64,000 nt of DNA from Ceratotherium simum simum (lineage: Eukaryota; Chordata; Mammalia; Perissodactyla; Rhinocerotidae), in assembly GCF_000283155.1 (NCBI RefSeq), contig NW_004454181.1:23513163-23577162 (forward strand), written 5' to 3'. A program made the position numbers and the translations under genes. Shown here piece by piece: positions 1 to 13,139 of the stretch. Every line of letters starts with the position of its first letter. Positions within the stretch are counted from its first letter, which is position 1. The notes beneath the pieces were generated by a model. The model was not told the origin of the DNA. It saw only the letters and a list, made by a program, of their open reading frames with translations, and ran no database searches.

Positions 1-360
1 AGGGGTGAGAGGAGTAGGCATTATTCTGCCTACCACAGGGGTCAAGACCTCTCTCTCTGAGAAAGTAATATTTAAGCTAAAGACTCAGCACAAGTCAGAC
101 ATGAGAAGAGTAGAAGAAACAGCTTTCTCAGTGGAGGAAACAGCAAGGGCAAAGACCCTGAGAAGGAGAGATTTTAAGCCTGAGCGCTGCAGAGAAGCCC
201 AGTGTGGTGGAGCACAGGGAGTAGACAAGGTGAGAGTAGAGCAGGCAGCGGGGGCAGGCATGTGGGTCTGTGGGCTGTGGCCCTGAGGACTTTGGATTTT
301 ACTCCAAGTGTGATTAGGAGCCCCCAGAAAGCTGAAGCCAGTTACTGACGTGATCTGCTT
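1..360 (+). repeat. fragment of the same ancient repeat (probable)
   Basis: GACTTTGGATTTTACTCCAA and TACTGACGTGATCTGC correspond to the middle of the repeat seen at 17.9 kb and 25.3 kb. The left end is cut by the window. Confidence 0.4.
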
Positions 361-599
361 TGTGTCAGATGGGTGACTGCTACTCAGCTCCAGCCCATAC
401 CTGCCATGTAGAAATGTGCATAGAGACCAGTGTGGCCAGGTCTTCTGACTTCTCAGGGAAAACTGGAAATCTGGAAATTTTTCATGTCCAACTCCCAATT
501 TTAAATTACTGACAATATATTGGAAAATTTAAAAGCACACATACAAGTAAGATTTGGCCAAGAGCTGCCCGGCCACCATCTCTGAAGATGTTCTGCTAC

Positions 600-790
600 G
601 CCCTTGCTGTATGACCTGGGGTGAATGACGGAAACTTCCAGGACTTGGGTTCCTGGTCTGTGCAGTGGAAAGAATAATGGTGGCTACTGCAGAGGCTTGT
701 GGTGAGGATTCAGTCTATTAATGAGAGAATCCATTTAAAATACTTAGTGCAGTGCCTGGAAGCTTTCAATATGCACTATCCATGTATCTA
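600..790 (+). mobile_element. MIR SINE, degraded
   Basis: TGTATGACCTGGGGTGAATG, a GCTACTGCAGAGGCTTGTGG block and TTAGTGCAGTGCCTGGAAG match MIR order. Confidence 0.5.
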
Positions 791-1880
791 TGTTTTTTAA
801 TTTGAGGAGATTAGATGAAGGTTTGAAATAGATGACCTTTAAAATTGCTTCTGGCTCTGAGATTGTAAGATGATAACAGATTTCTCATTAATCAGACCAT
901 ATATTTAATAGCAGGAGACCTGAGTTGTCTTCTCTTGTCTGGATTTAATTTCCTTACCCAGTGTGCATTGCACAGAATGCATATCTGGTAAAGACGACAC
1001 CAGGTTCCAAGACAACTATGCTTGATGACCAAAACCACCATGGTAAGGAACAAGGCCTTCTGTTACTGATTATGCACAACATCAAGGAGTTAGAGCCCCA
1101 GCGATCAAGTGGTTAGAAACCTGTATCTGCTCAATTTGCCCTTTTCCACAAAAGTTTTGGAATTAACCTCTCATTGGCTTCTGAAAATTCGCATGTGGTC
1201 CCTTCCTTCTTTCTACCCAAGGGAGTAAAATCTGGGGAGGGGCTGGGCAGGTACAGCTCATTGCCTCTAGGCAGGTGAGCCTGAAGATTAAAGGCTTTTG
1301 CTGGAGAGGGCCTCCTCCCAGAGCCAAGATAGGTATCTCCCCACCTCCAGGACCCTACTCAGAAAGCACAGAGCAGAGTCAGGGCGAGACTGATCCCAGG
1401 CAGAGCTCCAGGGAGGAATGCTTGTCACCAGGCTGCAGAGGATGTGGCAGGTTTGAATCTTATCAACTAGGGCAGTGCTTGCAAATGACGATGACAAATA
1501 AATTGAACAGCTTCTTGGAATACCATCCAAGGACACTTCAGTATACGTATGCACTCATGTACACACAGAACTTTAATTTTTTTATCAAGCTTCAGAGGCA
1601 GCTTGGAGTTGGGAGGATAAATAGCCATCTTTGATCACCAACACATCTCTCTCTAACTGAACATCCCCAACAGTAGACTGAGGTCATAGTGGTAGGCTGG
1701 GAGGACCCCAATTCTCTGAATTTCAACTTTCAGTTTCTCTAGGATGGGTAAAATGCTCCAGCTGTGCCACTTTAGCGGAATGTGTGAGGTAAGTGCCCAG
1801 CACCCGTGCAGACAGAAGGCATGGGCTCTGATGCCTCTCGGGCCCTGGGCTGCCATTCCTCTGCCTCAGCCTGGTGCTCA
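786..1880. other. intergenic, nothing recognised
   Basis: No gene, SINE or LTR signature is seen. Short open frames overlap on both strands without conserved motifs. Confidence 0.5.
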
Positions 1881-4619
1881 AGGCTGTCTGTTAAGGTTCT
1901 TTGTTTGCAAGCCACCAGACTGACTCAGGCTAACTCAGGCCTAAAGGGGGCCTAATAGAAGGCTGTGGAGCTAACAGAATCAAAAGAAAGGCTGAGACCT
2001 TGAACAGACCCAGCAGAGGCAGCTCTGGGATCCAGGGTAGAAATGGACTCACTCTCTGGGGACGCCATCTGATGAGTTTGTGCCATGGTTTTCAGTCTCT
2101 GTGTCATTCTGCTCAGGATTTAAATCACTGAGAGATCTGATGGTATGGATCAGCTCTCTCCTGGCCAGTGTGTGGCCAGGACTGACAGGCCCACCAGACT
2201 ACATGCTATGGGGAAGCAGGTTTCCCCAAGGAAATGTTGATGTACTGCTACCAGAAAAAAAGGGAAGAAGGGAGGCAGGCAGAAACAGCAGCTCTCTATC
2301 ACAAAGACCCTGCATGAAGAGGTTGCAGCCACCCCTGCCAGCCTACTTCCCATGAGTCCTGGCACACATTGTCCCCTTTTCTTCGCTATATTCACCATTT
2401 CTTCCAGCTCATGCTCCACTTGCTCTGGAACACCCTTCCTGCCTATCTTTGCATGTCCCCCAAGCCAATGTCATGTGAGCTGGACCTCTACCTAGTCTCT
2501 GCCTGTCATGCATCAGGGTTTGGGTTGAAGTGCTCATGGGTTAAGGAATAGGCTTTACTGGGGAAAGGGAAAACTTGCAGAGCTGGTGCTTCCGTACTCC
2601 ATAGAGAGAAGCCATTGCTGGGCCCACAGTGAGAGTCTGATTTCCCATAGGGACACATTGGCCCCTGCTCTTCTCCCATGAATAGGGCAAAAGTGAGAAA
2701 ACAGACTTGGTAGAGAAACACGCAGGCTACTTGGTGCAATTAGTTCAAACTTGGGGTGCCAACCACTGCTAGGAATAGTCTGTGGATACCAGCTGCTCCA
2801 CTCTTGAACTCGAGGTCCACAGAAAGTTAGAGTCCCCCCTACTAGACAAAGGAAGCCATCAGTCCTGTGGAAAGCTGAGTTTGGGTGCAGCCCCTCTGGT
2901 TAGGTGAATGGGGAGAGATCCTTGTCCTAGCTAGCTCATTTCCAGGCAACCCACATACCCAACTCCAAATCTACTCCTTTTATAGTTCTTTCACTAGTCT
3001 ACACTATTAACCCCCAAATCCCGCAAAATAGACATCTTTCATTTTTCTGAACTCTTTGATGAGCTGCCTTGAGAATGTGAACTCTTTTTCCTGTTTCCAT
3101 CTTTACTCACCTCTGTCCAGGCTCATACTATTGATTTTAGACATCCTGTCTCCTCTACTAGACAGTCATATATCTCTTCAAGGGTCTTTCCCATATGTCT
3201 CTTATCTTTGCACTCCTGTCACTAATTAGAAGCTTGGCTCAAATAGGCCCTCCATACAAATATAGGATTTACAAATGAATGAATAGTTTCAGCTGCATGA
3301 TGGAAATCTACTCAGAGATGAAACGAATATGGATCAACCAAAGTGGCTCCCTAGAAACCTGAGGAGGTGACAAGGATGACAACACTACCAGGAATGGACT
3401 AAAGGGGAGAAAGCTTGTACGGTATGGGGGTGAGGGTGGCAGAGATGGTGTTGGTCAAAACATTGATTCTTTCAACAAATATTCTTTGGCATATACCACA
3501 CATCTACCACGCTCATCAGGCACTGGGTAAATCCATGGAATACACCAGTGAATAAGGCATTTAGGGTCCCTACCCTGATAGAGGTAACTGGATATTATTT
3601 AACTTCCTCTAAACCTTGGGAATGAATTTTCTTTGCTTCGCTAAATCCTTAATACTTTAAGATAAACTGGGCCCTTCTTAGACCCAGATTTACTGGCGCA
3701 TGGCATTGAATCAGAGGGAAAACTGGCCCAAAAGGTCCCTGTATTTGTTAAGAATTAAAAAAAAAAAAAAAAAGGCACTTTCTCTTTTAATCCCCACGCA
3801 TTCACTTGGTCACATGGGAGCTAAGGCAAGATTTGCCCTGCTCAAGCCTATTATTATGCCAGAGACACAGCAGGGGGTGGCATTGTTTTGACAAACTTAA
3901 AAGGCTTCAAAACCCAAATGACTTTAATGTAACATGCTGTCTCTGTGAGCTGTCACTCAGAAATTGCTCCAACCATTGATGTGGCAAGAGTGAGGACGGA
4001 TCAATGGTTGGGTAGGGAGAGGTCTGAGTTTCAAGTCCACACTCCTCCTACTCTCTACCTCCAGCCTTGGAGCGAGACGGGGGAGAGAAGGCATTGGGTT
4101 ATTTTGAAAACCTTGGCTTAATCACAAGGAATAAGCCTTAGAGTTTGTAAAGCATAAAACCTTCATCTTACAGATGTTATGAGTGAGGAAACTTGTTAGT
4201 GATTCCCTAATCACTCTCCTCATTCAGTTCCCCACTCATTTCCACCTTATTCACTCACTGGGATTAAGGAGCCCCCAAAGAGGGGAAGCTCCTTTTCCTA
4301 CTGGGTCCCTGACATACAGAGAGAAAAACTGAGGGTTATATACCAGTCGAAAACAAGTCAGTTAGTTAGTTTAGGAATATTGGTTCCTGTTTGACAAATG
4401 CATGTCTAAGTCACAGCTGTTTGAATGAATACTAAGAACTACAGTTGATTGAATGATTAGACTGTTTAAAAACCTAGACTAATTCCTCATATCTCAAGCC
4501 CAGCATCTGCTCCTCTGTAATAGCTTCCTCTGCCCCGCTCAGCCAGAATTTGGCAGTTCCTGTATACACCTGCCCCATGTACACTTCTGGAAAAGCACTT
4601 GCTGAAACAATTGCAGTTG

Positions 4620-4740
4620 TTCAGAAGCATTGTCCATTGCTTGTTAGTCCATCTCCTTGAGAACAAAGAGACCACCTTAATCTTTTCTAGATCCTTAGCA
4701 CCTGGTAGGTATTCAGTAAATGTGTCACAAATGGAGGAAA
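4620..4740 (+). mobile_element. L2-type 3' end
   Basis: CTTGAGAACAAAGAGACCAC...TAGCACCTGGTAGGTATTCA is an L2 terminus. It explains part of a 188-codon minus-strand open frame here, which is therefore not called a gene. Confidence 0.55.
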
Positions 4741-5366
4741 AACACCCAATTATTACACGCACCCTATATATGGCCATTATGAGAGAAACAGAAGGGGGGT
4801 GGTGGTGTTCTGAGAGCCAGAAGGGAACAGGAAGATAGAAAAAAAAAGAAAAAGAAAAAGGAGGGGACAACAATAGAGAGGGACAGACAGTAACACTCCA
4901 GGAGGGAGATACAAACTTAGCAGGCAGGAGCTCAGTGGCTTTGAGTAGGTTTCCGGGAAAACACCATAAGACCTGTGGTTCCCAGGAGCTTACTGCAGAG
5001 AGTGGATTCCTGTTATCACTTCTCTCTGAAGTGCTAATTAGAAGATTAGCCATTGTTCAGAGCTCTTTAGCCACTCTTTATCTTCCCCAGCTCCACTCTG
5101 AAGAGGACGACTTCAGGGGAGATAATTGTCTGTACTGCAGCCTAAAAGCCGGAATAGTACTATGAGAGCTGGATGAAACCAGATTTGGCTCCTTGCGCTG
5201 ACTCATGGGGGTCTTCTTTGTCTCTCTGGTTGAAAAGCAAGGCTTTTGCATCTACTCTGATCATGCATAGAACTGGATTTCATTCTCCCTGCTCAACCAC
5301 ATCTGTCACAAAAAAAGAGAAATACAGAGAAAGGCAGAAGATGAGAAAGGGAGTTTTGGCGTCCCC

Positions 5367-5585
5367 ACCTCCCATTTATTGGACTCTTACTGTGTGCCAG
5401 GCACCGTCCTCAGCAAGTTACATGCATTGCCTCATTTAATCTTCACCTTTGGGGTAGGCATTTTTGTTATTCCCATTTACAGATGAGGGAACTGAAGCTG
5501 AGAATAAATAACGTGCCCAAGGTCAGATAACTGGTCCCCATTAGAGCTCATATTTGAGACCAGGATGGTCTGAATCCAGAACCCC
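5367..5585 (-). mobile_element. MIR SINE
   Basis: Shows the reverse-complement MIR order: ACTGTGTGCCAGGCACCGTC, TTACAGATGAGGGAACTGAA and CCAAGGTCAGATAACTGG. Confidence 0.75.
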
Positions 5586-5654
5586 TTCCCCTCACCATGA
5601 TGTTGCTGAAATACCACCCACCAGGAGGCACACACTCGCTGGTGGGTATGGTGT

Positions 5655-5692
5655 GATGATGATGGTGATGATAGTGATGATGATGACATATG
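5655..5692 (+). repeat. (TGA)n microsatellite
   Basis: An imperfect TGATGATGATGG...TGATGATGATGA run between two MIRs. Confidence 0.85.
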
Positions 5693-5711
5693 GCAGCTAA
5701 ATTGTTATGAT

Positions 5712-5905
5712 GGAGCATTTATTTTGTGCCCAACACTGTACTAAGCAATTCACATATGTTGTTCTATTGTAACCTCCCAACAACTCAGTGAGAGTTTATT
5801 TGTAGATGGGAAACTTGAGGCCTAAAGAGATTGGGGATTCATCAAGGTTGCCCACTGGGTTGTACAGTGGCAGAGCTCAGAACCAAGACAAAGTCTGTCT
5901 GGATC
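5712..5905 (-). mobile_element. MIR SINE
   Basis: TTTTGTGCCCAACACTGTAC, TGTAGATGGGAAACTTGAGG and GTGGCAGAGCTCAGAACCAA follow reverse MIR order. Confidence 0.7.
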
Positions 5906-7310
5906 TAAAGAAGATCTTAAGGCTTGGAAGGGTTAAACCAGAGGATTTCTTCACTGACTGGAGTTCACTCTGATTCAGAGCCTCCCCGGAGAAAGGGATC
6001 TCCAGGGATCTTTCAGTTCACCCCTCTGCCTTTGGGTAGATAAGCCATTATTATCTGCTTTTGATAGTTGCAATGAGGTCAGAGATTTTAAGGGAACCAT
6101 TCAAGGTCACACAGCTTGGATATTCAGAAATGTGTTTGACATCATCTCAAGTCCCCCTAAGATTGTTGGGTGATTGAGAGTTGTTTTCTCCACCTCCCTG
6201 TGTTCTCTTGGCTTCTCACTCACCTGGTGCCCAACGTTCATTTGATGTTCCTGGGGTCCTGGGCCCCTTATTACTCCTGCCTGTGATGCCTTTTTTGAAT
6301 CCCTTTCTCTCACTAGAATTTCTCTCTCTGTGTCTCTCCTGACCCTGTCAGGTGGCTAAAGTCAATTTTATCAAACTCATTTGCACTAAAACATTAATGG
6401 CTTATTATAGCAATACTTCTGGGTAAGTGTTGCATTTTAAAACACCCCACCTAAATCCTGGACCAATGCTGTACACTGCAGTATAGTGGCAGGCAGCCTG
6501 AGAGATGTTTTGGTGAGGTTCACTTTCTGGTCAGACAAATCACTTGACCTACACATGAAGGCAAGTCTCCCCAGCATTTACCAGTTCAGAGAGGTCTTTC
6601 CTGGCAGAGCTTCAGTTGCCTTAAGCTGCAAAATGGGGATGGGGATTTTTGCCTGGAAAGAGGGGGTTGGGTCTACTGCTGTCTTGCAGCATTAAGATCA
6701 GTCTAATTCCAGAAATCTAATCTGGGAAGGCAGAGGCTGTCAGGTAGCCAGCAATATTAATGAGAAAATTGGAGTAAACACAATGCGTGTCTTGTCAACT
6801 CAGGTTGGGAGAAGGTGACTCGGTGCCAGTTCGCAGAGTCGGGCTCTCTGGGTGTGTATATGTGGTCTACGTGCTTCTTTGGAGGTGCTGTGTGCTCCGA
6901 GCTAATGAATTCAAAGGCACAGATGAGGGGCTTAGAAAAGAATGCCTATACCTGGATAGCTTCTGGAGAACCTTTCATTTACTTGAATCACATCTTAGAT
7001 CTGCCCTCTGTGATCAAATTAATGAGGAGTAGCAGACACACAAAGCCCCTTGGTGTGGGATAAAAAAGACATCATGCTCAATAGGAACGGCAAGAGGGAA
7101 AAAGCAATAAGTGATTGAAGAGCTTCTGTGATTCCTGCCTGGGCATAAGCTTCACAAAGCGGGGTTTCTTCTTTTCTCTGCATGGGGAGATGCAGACATC
7201 AGGAACGAGAGAAAGTTGCCATCTGATTGAGTCCCCTGTAATGGGGAGATTCTTTTATAAAAGATGTACACAGGAGGAGCTGCCATTTCCTGATGACCCA
7301 TTTGCTTTAA

Positions 7311-7514
7311 AGATTTTTTATTTATTCAGTTTTTTCCCCCCAAAGCCCCAGTAGATAGTTGTATGTCATAGGTTCACGTCCTTCTAGTTGCTGTACGTGG
7401 GACTCGGCCTCACGTTGGACGGAGAAGCGGTGCCTCGGGGTGCTCCCGGGATCCGAACCCGAGCCGCCAGCATCAGAGCGCGCGCACTTAACCGCTAAGC
7501 CACGGAGCCGGCCC
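7311..7514 (-). mobile_element. ERE-type SINE (young)
   Basis: A reverse-orientation ERE1-like SINE: an A/T-rich tail on the left, GCCCCAGTAGATAG, and a terminal GGAGCCGGCC-type end on the right. A perfect 16-bp duplication GACCCATTTGCTTTAA flanks it at 7295-7310 and 7515-7530. Confidence 0.93.
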
Positions 7515-7984
7515 GACCCATTTGCTTTAATCAATCAAATATTTTTATTTCTGGCTCATTCCTTTCAGGAGAAATTTGCTTGGGAGAAAACAGGTACAAG
7601 ATGGGTACAAGATGAAGACCTCGTCCAGGGGCTTGTGCTCAGAAAGTGGGAGTGGAGAGTCGGGGACGGTGTAGTTTAGGGTGAGAGTGGTCAGATTGTC
7701 TTAATGATTCTAGGGTTTCTAGTGACCTGGAAAGTGAATTAACAGGACATGAATTACCCTTTTAATCTTTATTATAGAAGAACTACAGCATAGTGCAAGG
7801 TGGTAAATGCAATGTCCACAGGGGGAAAACAAGTAATATAAGTAAATTGGGTTGTGTGTAGGATAGTCAACTGGACAGGCCCAAAGACAAACAGTACTTA
7901 CCCTCAGTGTCTGGGATTAACAGGGAGTGGTGGGAACTGTGGTGAAGTGTGAAGCAGTTGGACTGTCAGGGATCAACCTTTGGA

Positions 7985-8105
7985 GAATAGTTGAAAGCAC
8001 AGTCTATTGAATCAGAAAAACCTGGATTAGAATTCCAGTTGTTTCTCTTATTGGTTTTGTGACCATGGCAAGTTATTTAACCTCATAAAGTGAAAATAGG
8101 AGGTA
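7985..8105 (+). mobile_element. MIR SINE fragment
   Basis: GATTAGAATTCCAGTTGTTT, GTGACCATGGCAAGTTATTT and AACCTCATAAAGTGAAAATA correspond to the MIR core. Confidence 0.6.
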
Positions 8106-8179
8106 AAAAGCAGCATGAGAAGGATGATCCCTGCATTGGTCAGTTTAGGCTAATATATGCTATTGTAACAAACATCCAC

Positions 8180-8641
8180 TGTTATGGATTGAATTGTGTC
8201 CCCCTCCTAAATCCATATGTTGAAGTCCTAACCCCTAATACCTCAGAATATAACCTTATTTGGAAGTAGGGTTATTACATACATAATTAGTTAAGATGAG
8301 GCCACTAGGGTGGGCCCTAATCAAATATGACTAGTGTTTTAATTATATGGGGGAACTTTGGAAGCAGACGTGCACACCAAAAGGATGCCAGGTGAAGATG
8401 AAGGCAGACGTCAGAGTGATGCTTCTATAAGCCAAGTAATGCCAAAGATTGGTAGTAAACCGCCAGAGTCCAGCAGAGAGGCATGGAACAGATTCTCCTT
8501 CACAGCCCTCAGAAGGGACCAAGCCATGCTAACATCTTGATCTTGGACCCCTAACCTCCAGAATTGTGAGACAATAAATTTCTGGTGTTAAGCCACCCAG
8601 TTTGCAGTACCTGGTTACAGCAGCCCTAGCAAACTAATACA
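8180..8641 (+). mobile_element. MLT1-type solo LTR (ERVL-MaLR)
   Basis: Begins TGTTATGGATTGAATTGTGT and ends GCAAACTAATACA, with an AATAAA near 8573. A 5-bp duplication TCCAC flanks it at 8175-8179 and 8642-8646. It interrupts an older repeat whose sequence resumes after it. No internal viral genes are present. Confidence 0.85.
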
Positions 8642-10474
8642 TCCACTGAATTCCAATGGCTTAAAACAATAGTTTATTTCTTGCATATGCTACATGCCCA
8701 TTTTGAGTTGGCAGGGGATTCTGCTATCACAGACTTTCAGGTACCCAGGGTGATGGAGTAGCCACCATCTCAACTTGAAGCATCAGGGTTCACCTTAGCA
8801 GGGGAAGAGGGCATGGAGAACAGCACCTCGGCTCTTAAAAACATTGCGCACATTTCATTGACCAAATCAAGTCATACAACCACGCCTAATATCAAGGTGG
8901 AAAAGAAGTATAACTGTCCCATGTACCTGGAAGGAGAAGAGAACCATGTGATGGGCACAAGTAATGTCGATCATAATTATTTAAGAATATCTGCATAGAA
9001 AAAATGATTGGGTAGAAATTTACTGAAAAGCACAGGTCGATGTTAGGGTGCTTGGATTACTATACTTTTCTAAATTTTTTCACAAAGGATATATATTACC
9101 TTAATTAGCAGGAAAAAAAAACCTTTTACTTTTTTAAATAAAATAAAGGTTAGATCACTTATCGAAGGTTAGTAAGTAGATGGACCAGTTAATAAGTGGA
9201 TGGACCAGAAGAAACTCAACTCTAAATTTCTTACTTCTGTCTTTCTACTAAAAGAATGCAATGAGGTCACCATTATGTGTAGTGAAATTCCCTTATTCAA
9301 AAGGCTTCACATATAAAATGGATATGAACACCACCAGGTTGAGTTTATTTTTGCCTAGAAACCTGCTGATAGAGTAGACAACTTTGAACAGTGACATTTC
9401 CATTTACAATGTTTATATCCATAAGACAAACTTCCATAAGGGAGACTGATTCAGGAGACGATGGGGAGGGGATGTTTATTCAAGGGAAGATAGTCTGTGG
9501 ACACGTAGGAAAGAACGTAGATGATAGATGAGATGTTGTCTTAGGGAAGGCTCCCCAGAAGGAGACCCTGAGATGATACTGTATTTTCATGTGATTTATC
9601 AAGGGAGTGCTCCAAGGAGAAACTGATGAGGCAGTGGGGGTAACAGAACATGATGGGGAAGAAGCCACGCAAAGGTGTGATTTCAGGCTCAATCCCAGCC
9701 TGAGCCCAGAGGAAGCTCTTGAGTGTAACTTGCCCCTTAGAGTTGGCCCTGACTTGAGGCAAGAGATCTGGTTTTTCCTATTCCTGCCCTAGTTGGTCAC
9801 TGGCTCCCAGGCACTTCCAGCTCTCTGAAAACGAGGGCAGAACAGATCCAGGGGCCCAACGGCAGGCCTCTGAAGAAAGTCACAAGTGTTGAGTCCTTAG
9901 AAGCAGAGCACAGAGAAGCTGGCGGAGGAATCACAGAAATGGTAAAGAGGATATGAAGGGCTCTGGCGGTGCCCACTACAGATGGAGACTTCCTGAGCAC
10001 AGAGGTTCTGGCCCTTCAGATAACTTGGGCTTCACAGACTGTGTACAGAGCCTGAGTAAGAGCCTGGGGGAAAGAATTTTAATCAAGACAGACAATATGG
10101 CTCTTAACCTGCTCCTTGCTGGCTGTGGTAGGAAAAACCCATGTGGCTTTTGGCCACAGATACCTCCATCAATGCTCATTGGGAAGGACTGACAGATGGT
10201 TTCAAATCTACACGAATGGTTGGGGAAAATGTTCATTGTATTGACCACGTAGGAATTTTTGACATACAGTGAGGAATAAAAAATGCCAATATTGTTGAGT
10301 GGGGTTGGTGCCCTCACAAAGAGGTGACAGGAGGGGGAAATGCCCCTTGCCTTCTCTGACTATCAGCTCCACTGGAATCTAGCCTGCCTGCTTCTCTCTC
10401 TCCCTCCCTCTCTCCTGCTAAGTGCTAGAAAGGTCAAAGTTTTCCTGAGGCCCGCATGAGAGGAAGCACAGGGA

Positions 10475-10790
10475 ACAGACTTGCAGAAGGCCAGACCTAG
10501 GTTCAAATTCTGACTCTATCACTTACTAGCTGAGTGAATTAACCTCCCTGAATCTCAAGGTCCTTACATGTAAAATAGGGAATGATAACACCTACACCTA
10601 TTAGGACTGTATTGGCGTTAGAGGGGACTGCCACATTTTTGAGTCTTAATTTCCTCATCTACACAATAAAGTATAACAAAATTAATGATAAATGATGATG
10701 ATGATGATGATGTTGATAACTCCTCTCAGGACTGATGTGGGAGTATAAGCACTAAATAGAGCGGGGCACTGTAAATAGGGTACTGCACCT
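10475..10790 (+). mobile_element. MIR SINE fragments with a (GAT)n microsatellite
   Basis: AGGTTCAAATTCTGACTCTA and ACTTACTAGCTGAGTGAATT mark one MIR. CTTAATTTCCTCATCTACAC continues a second. A (GAT)n run sits at about 10692-10712. Confidence 0.6.
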
Positions 10791-11954
10791 GGCCCATCTC
10801 AGCTGCCCCTCCACCTCCCAAGTCTCCTTAAAGGCAAGAAGAATGGGTCTTTTCACGACTGATCAGGTTGTTTTTTATACAGGCTTGGAACCCATTTGAA
10901 GTGCTGCATCTTGTGTTTTCTAATAAAAATCCTTCTCTTTTCCTTCCAGCCATCATGAGCTTATGACCACGGTTGCCTCTGGCTGAACAGACAGAGAGCC
11001 CTCCAGAGGGAGAGAAACCCCATCAGGCCAGGCCTGCTGGGCCCAGGTGGATAACTATGAACGAGGAAATGTCAAGGATGGTGGTAAATGCCCTGGACCA
11101 CCCTGGACCTGTTTACTTTCTAGGCCAGAAGCACAAATTGAATCCTGCACCATGTATTTGCTTCCTCACTCTTTTCTGCAGGAATTTAGGTAGAGATTAA
11201 TAGGCTCACCCTAAGAGGGAAAGACGCAGGAGAGCCACTGAGTCCTTTGTGTTTACAGGGCTTGAGAGGATGGATCTCTAACAAGTCTAATTTAATCTTG
11301 GCTCAAGTGAAACTGCTGTGAATTCCAGGCCAGGAAGAATAAACTGGGGTGCCGTAGAATGTTAGAGATAATTTAATTCAACTCCCTCACTCCAGTACAT
11401 AAGGAACCTGAGGCTCTGGGGTCAGAGTGGGGGCGGGGGGCCTGATGTGTCCACAGCCACGTAACAAACCGCTGCTGCCTGGAACTAAGGCCAAGTTGCC
11501 TGAGTCCTGGGCCAGGCTCTGGGCTCCGGCATTCATTTCTGCGCCATTGTCATGATTTTTTGTCGTGTTTACGCACCATCTGTACCTTTATTAACATGGT
11601 TTCTTTAATACTTGAATTGACTATTTTTTATTCTTAAATAAATTTACTTTGAAAGGAAACTGCTGTAAAGGGAAAGCAAGGATCATTTGCAACAAATAGA
11701 AGGCAACCATAAAAATAAATGCTATGAAATGAAGCAATACAGTTAAATTTTAGCAAGGTAGTGCTGCACGTGAAGAGACTGCTCACTCTCTCTGTTAAAG
11801 GGAAATTCATAATGTTAAAGAGAAATAAAAGGGGATAGCTTTCTTACCATAGAAGAGGATGTTTTTTAATGTGTTTGTGGACCACCTAAAATTGTCTGTC
11901 ATATCATGAGTGGGTAAGCTGATGGGAAAGAAAATGGATGTGAACGCCTCTAAG

Positions 11955-12195
11955 GCAGTCTAGTACTTTACATAACCTGGGTTAGAACCCAACCGTGCCA
12001 CTTACCAGCTACAGGACCTTGAGCAAGTGACTTAACCTCTTTCTGCCTCACTCACAAAATGGGAATAATAGTGTGTGTACCATGGGATTGTTGCAAGTAT
12101 TAAACTAGATAGTACGTATAAGGCCCTTAAAACAGTACTTGGTACAGAGCAAGCACACGATAGCATCAGATATTACTGTAATAATCATTATTAAA
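11955..12195 (+). mobile_element. MIR SINE
   Basis: CACTTACCAGCTACAGGACC, GAGCAAGTGACTTAACCTCT and CAGTACTTGGTACAGAGCAA are in full MIR order. Confidence 0.78.
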
Positions 12196-12218
12196 ACTTA
12201 AATGGTATTTACTCCATA

Positions 12219-12443
12219 GCAGGATTATAAACTTCATTTGTAAAGGATCACATAGTAAATATTTTAGCCTTTGTGGTCTACATGGTCTCTGTTGCAACTA
12301 TTCTCCTCTGCCATACTAGCGAGAAAGCGGCCATAGGCCGTACATAGACAAATGGGCATGGTTATGCTCCAATAAAATTCTATTTGCAAAAACAGGCAGC
12401 AGGCTGGATTTGGCTCGCAGGCTGTAGTTTGTGCTAAAGGCTT
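12219..12443 (-). mobile_element. hAT-type MITE remnant
   Basis: Carries GTAAATATTTTAGCCTTTGT, CTCCAATAAAATTCTATTTG and GGCTGGATTTGGCTCGCAGG, blocks of a common eutherian element with CAGNGGTCAGCAAACT-type ends. I am unsure of its exact name. Confidence 0.5.
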
Positions 12444-12714
12444 ATAGGTATGCAAAACAAAAACAGCCCAAATACTTTGTGGACTATTTCGAATAATATA
12501 TCTATCCACCTGAGGTAGCATCATATCTCATACCTTAGCCCAAATCTCAAACTTTTGAAGTCAGTCTCACACCCCTGAAACGTAGGTTCTGTTCTTACTC
12601 CCTGCCGTCATCTTAACTGTCCCTGAAATGGCCATGGGACTGAACAGCTCCTCAACTTGAGGTAGAATCAAGGTTAAAAGCATGGGCTTGGGAAGCAGAA
12701 TGACTCGGGTTTGC

Positions 12715-12815
12715 CACTCACTCCAAAAGGGATATTGTTTTCTTTTTACACATGAGGAAATTGCAGCTCAGCGGGGTGGAGTAATTTGCCCAATGTCACA
12801 CAGCCAGCAAAGTGA
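12715..12815 (-). mobile_element. MIR SINE fragment
   Basis: TACACATGAGGAAATTGCAG and ATGTCACACAGCCAGCAAAG are the conserved MIR core in reverse. Confidence 0.55.
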
Positions 12816-13139
12816 CATCAATTCCACAAACATGAAATTTGGTTCTAATCCAGAAACCCCAGGGCCAGCTGCATGTCATCATGATGCTTCCTTTTCCTGT
12901 TTCTAATCTCCATTATCAAGGAGGGGAGAGCTTGAGAAGGATTGATACGGAGTTGGAAATGATGCTGATGGCTTAGGGCACGATTGCGACCCAAGGAGGA
13001 AGGAGAATGCAGTCCTCAGAGACTGTGAGATAGAGTGGAAAGTGCCCAGGGCCAGACCTGCTCTGTCTTTCCCTGGTGAACCCCAGTTGTGTACCTGGGC
13101 ATGTCTGCTCCCCTCTCCGTGCCTGCCTCTTCCCAAATG

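Noticed and set aside
3755..3775. poly(A) run that could mark a retrocopy
   Set aside because: No cDNA-like sequence precedes it and no target duplication flanks it. Simple A-tract.
4487..5053. 188-codon minus-strand open frame
   Set aside because: It overlaps an L2 3' end and a purine-rich tract, has no recognisable domain and no splice or promoter context. Chance open frame.
8358..8540. 60-codon open frame
   Set aside because: Lies entirely within the MLT1-type solo LTR at 8180-8641. It is not a viral gene and not a host gene.
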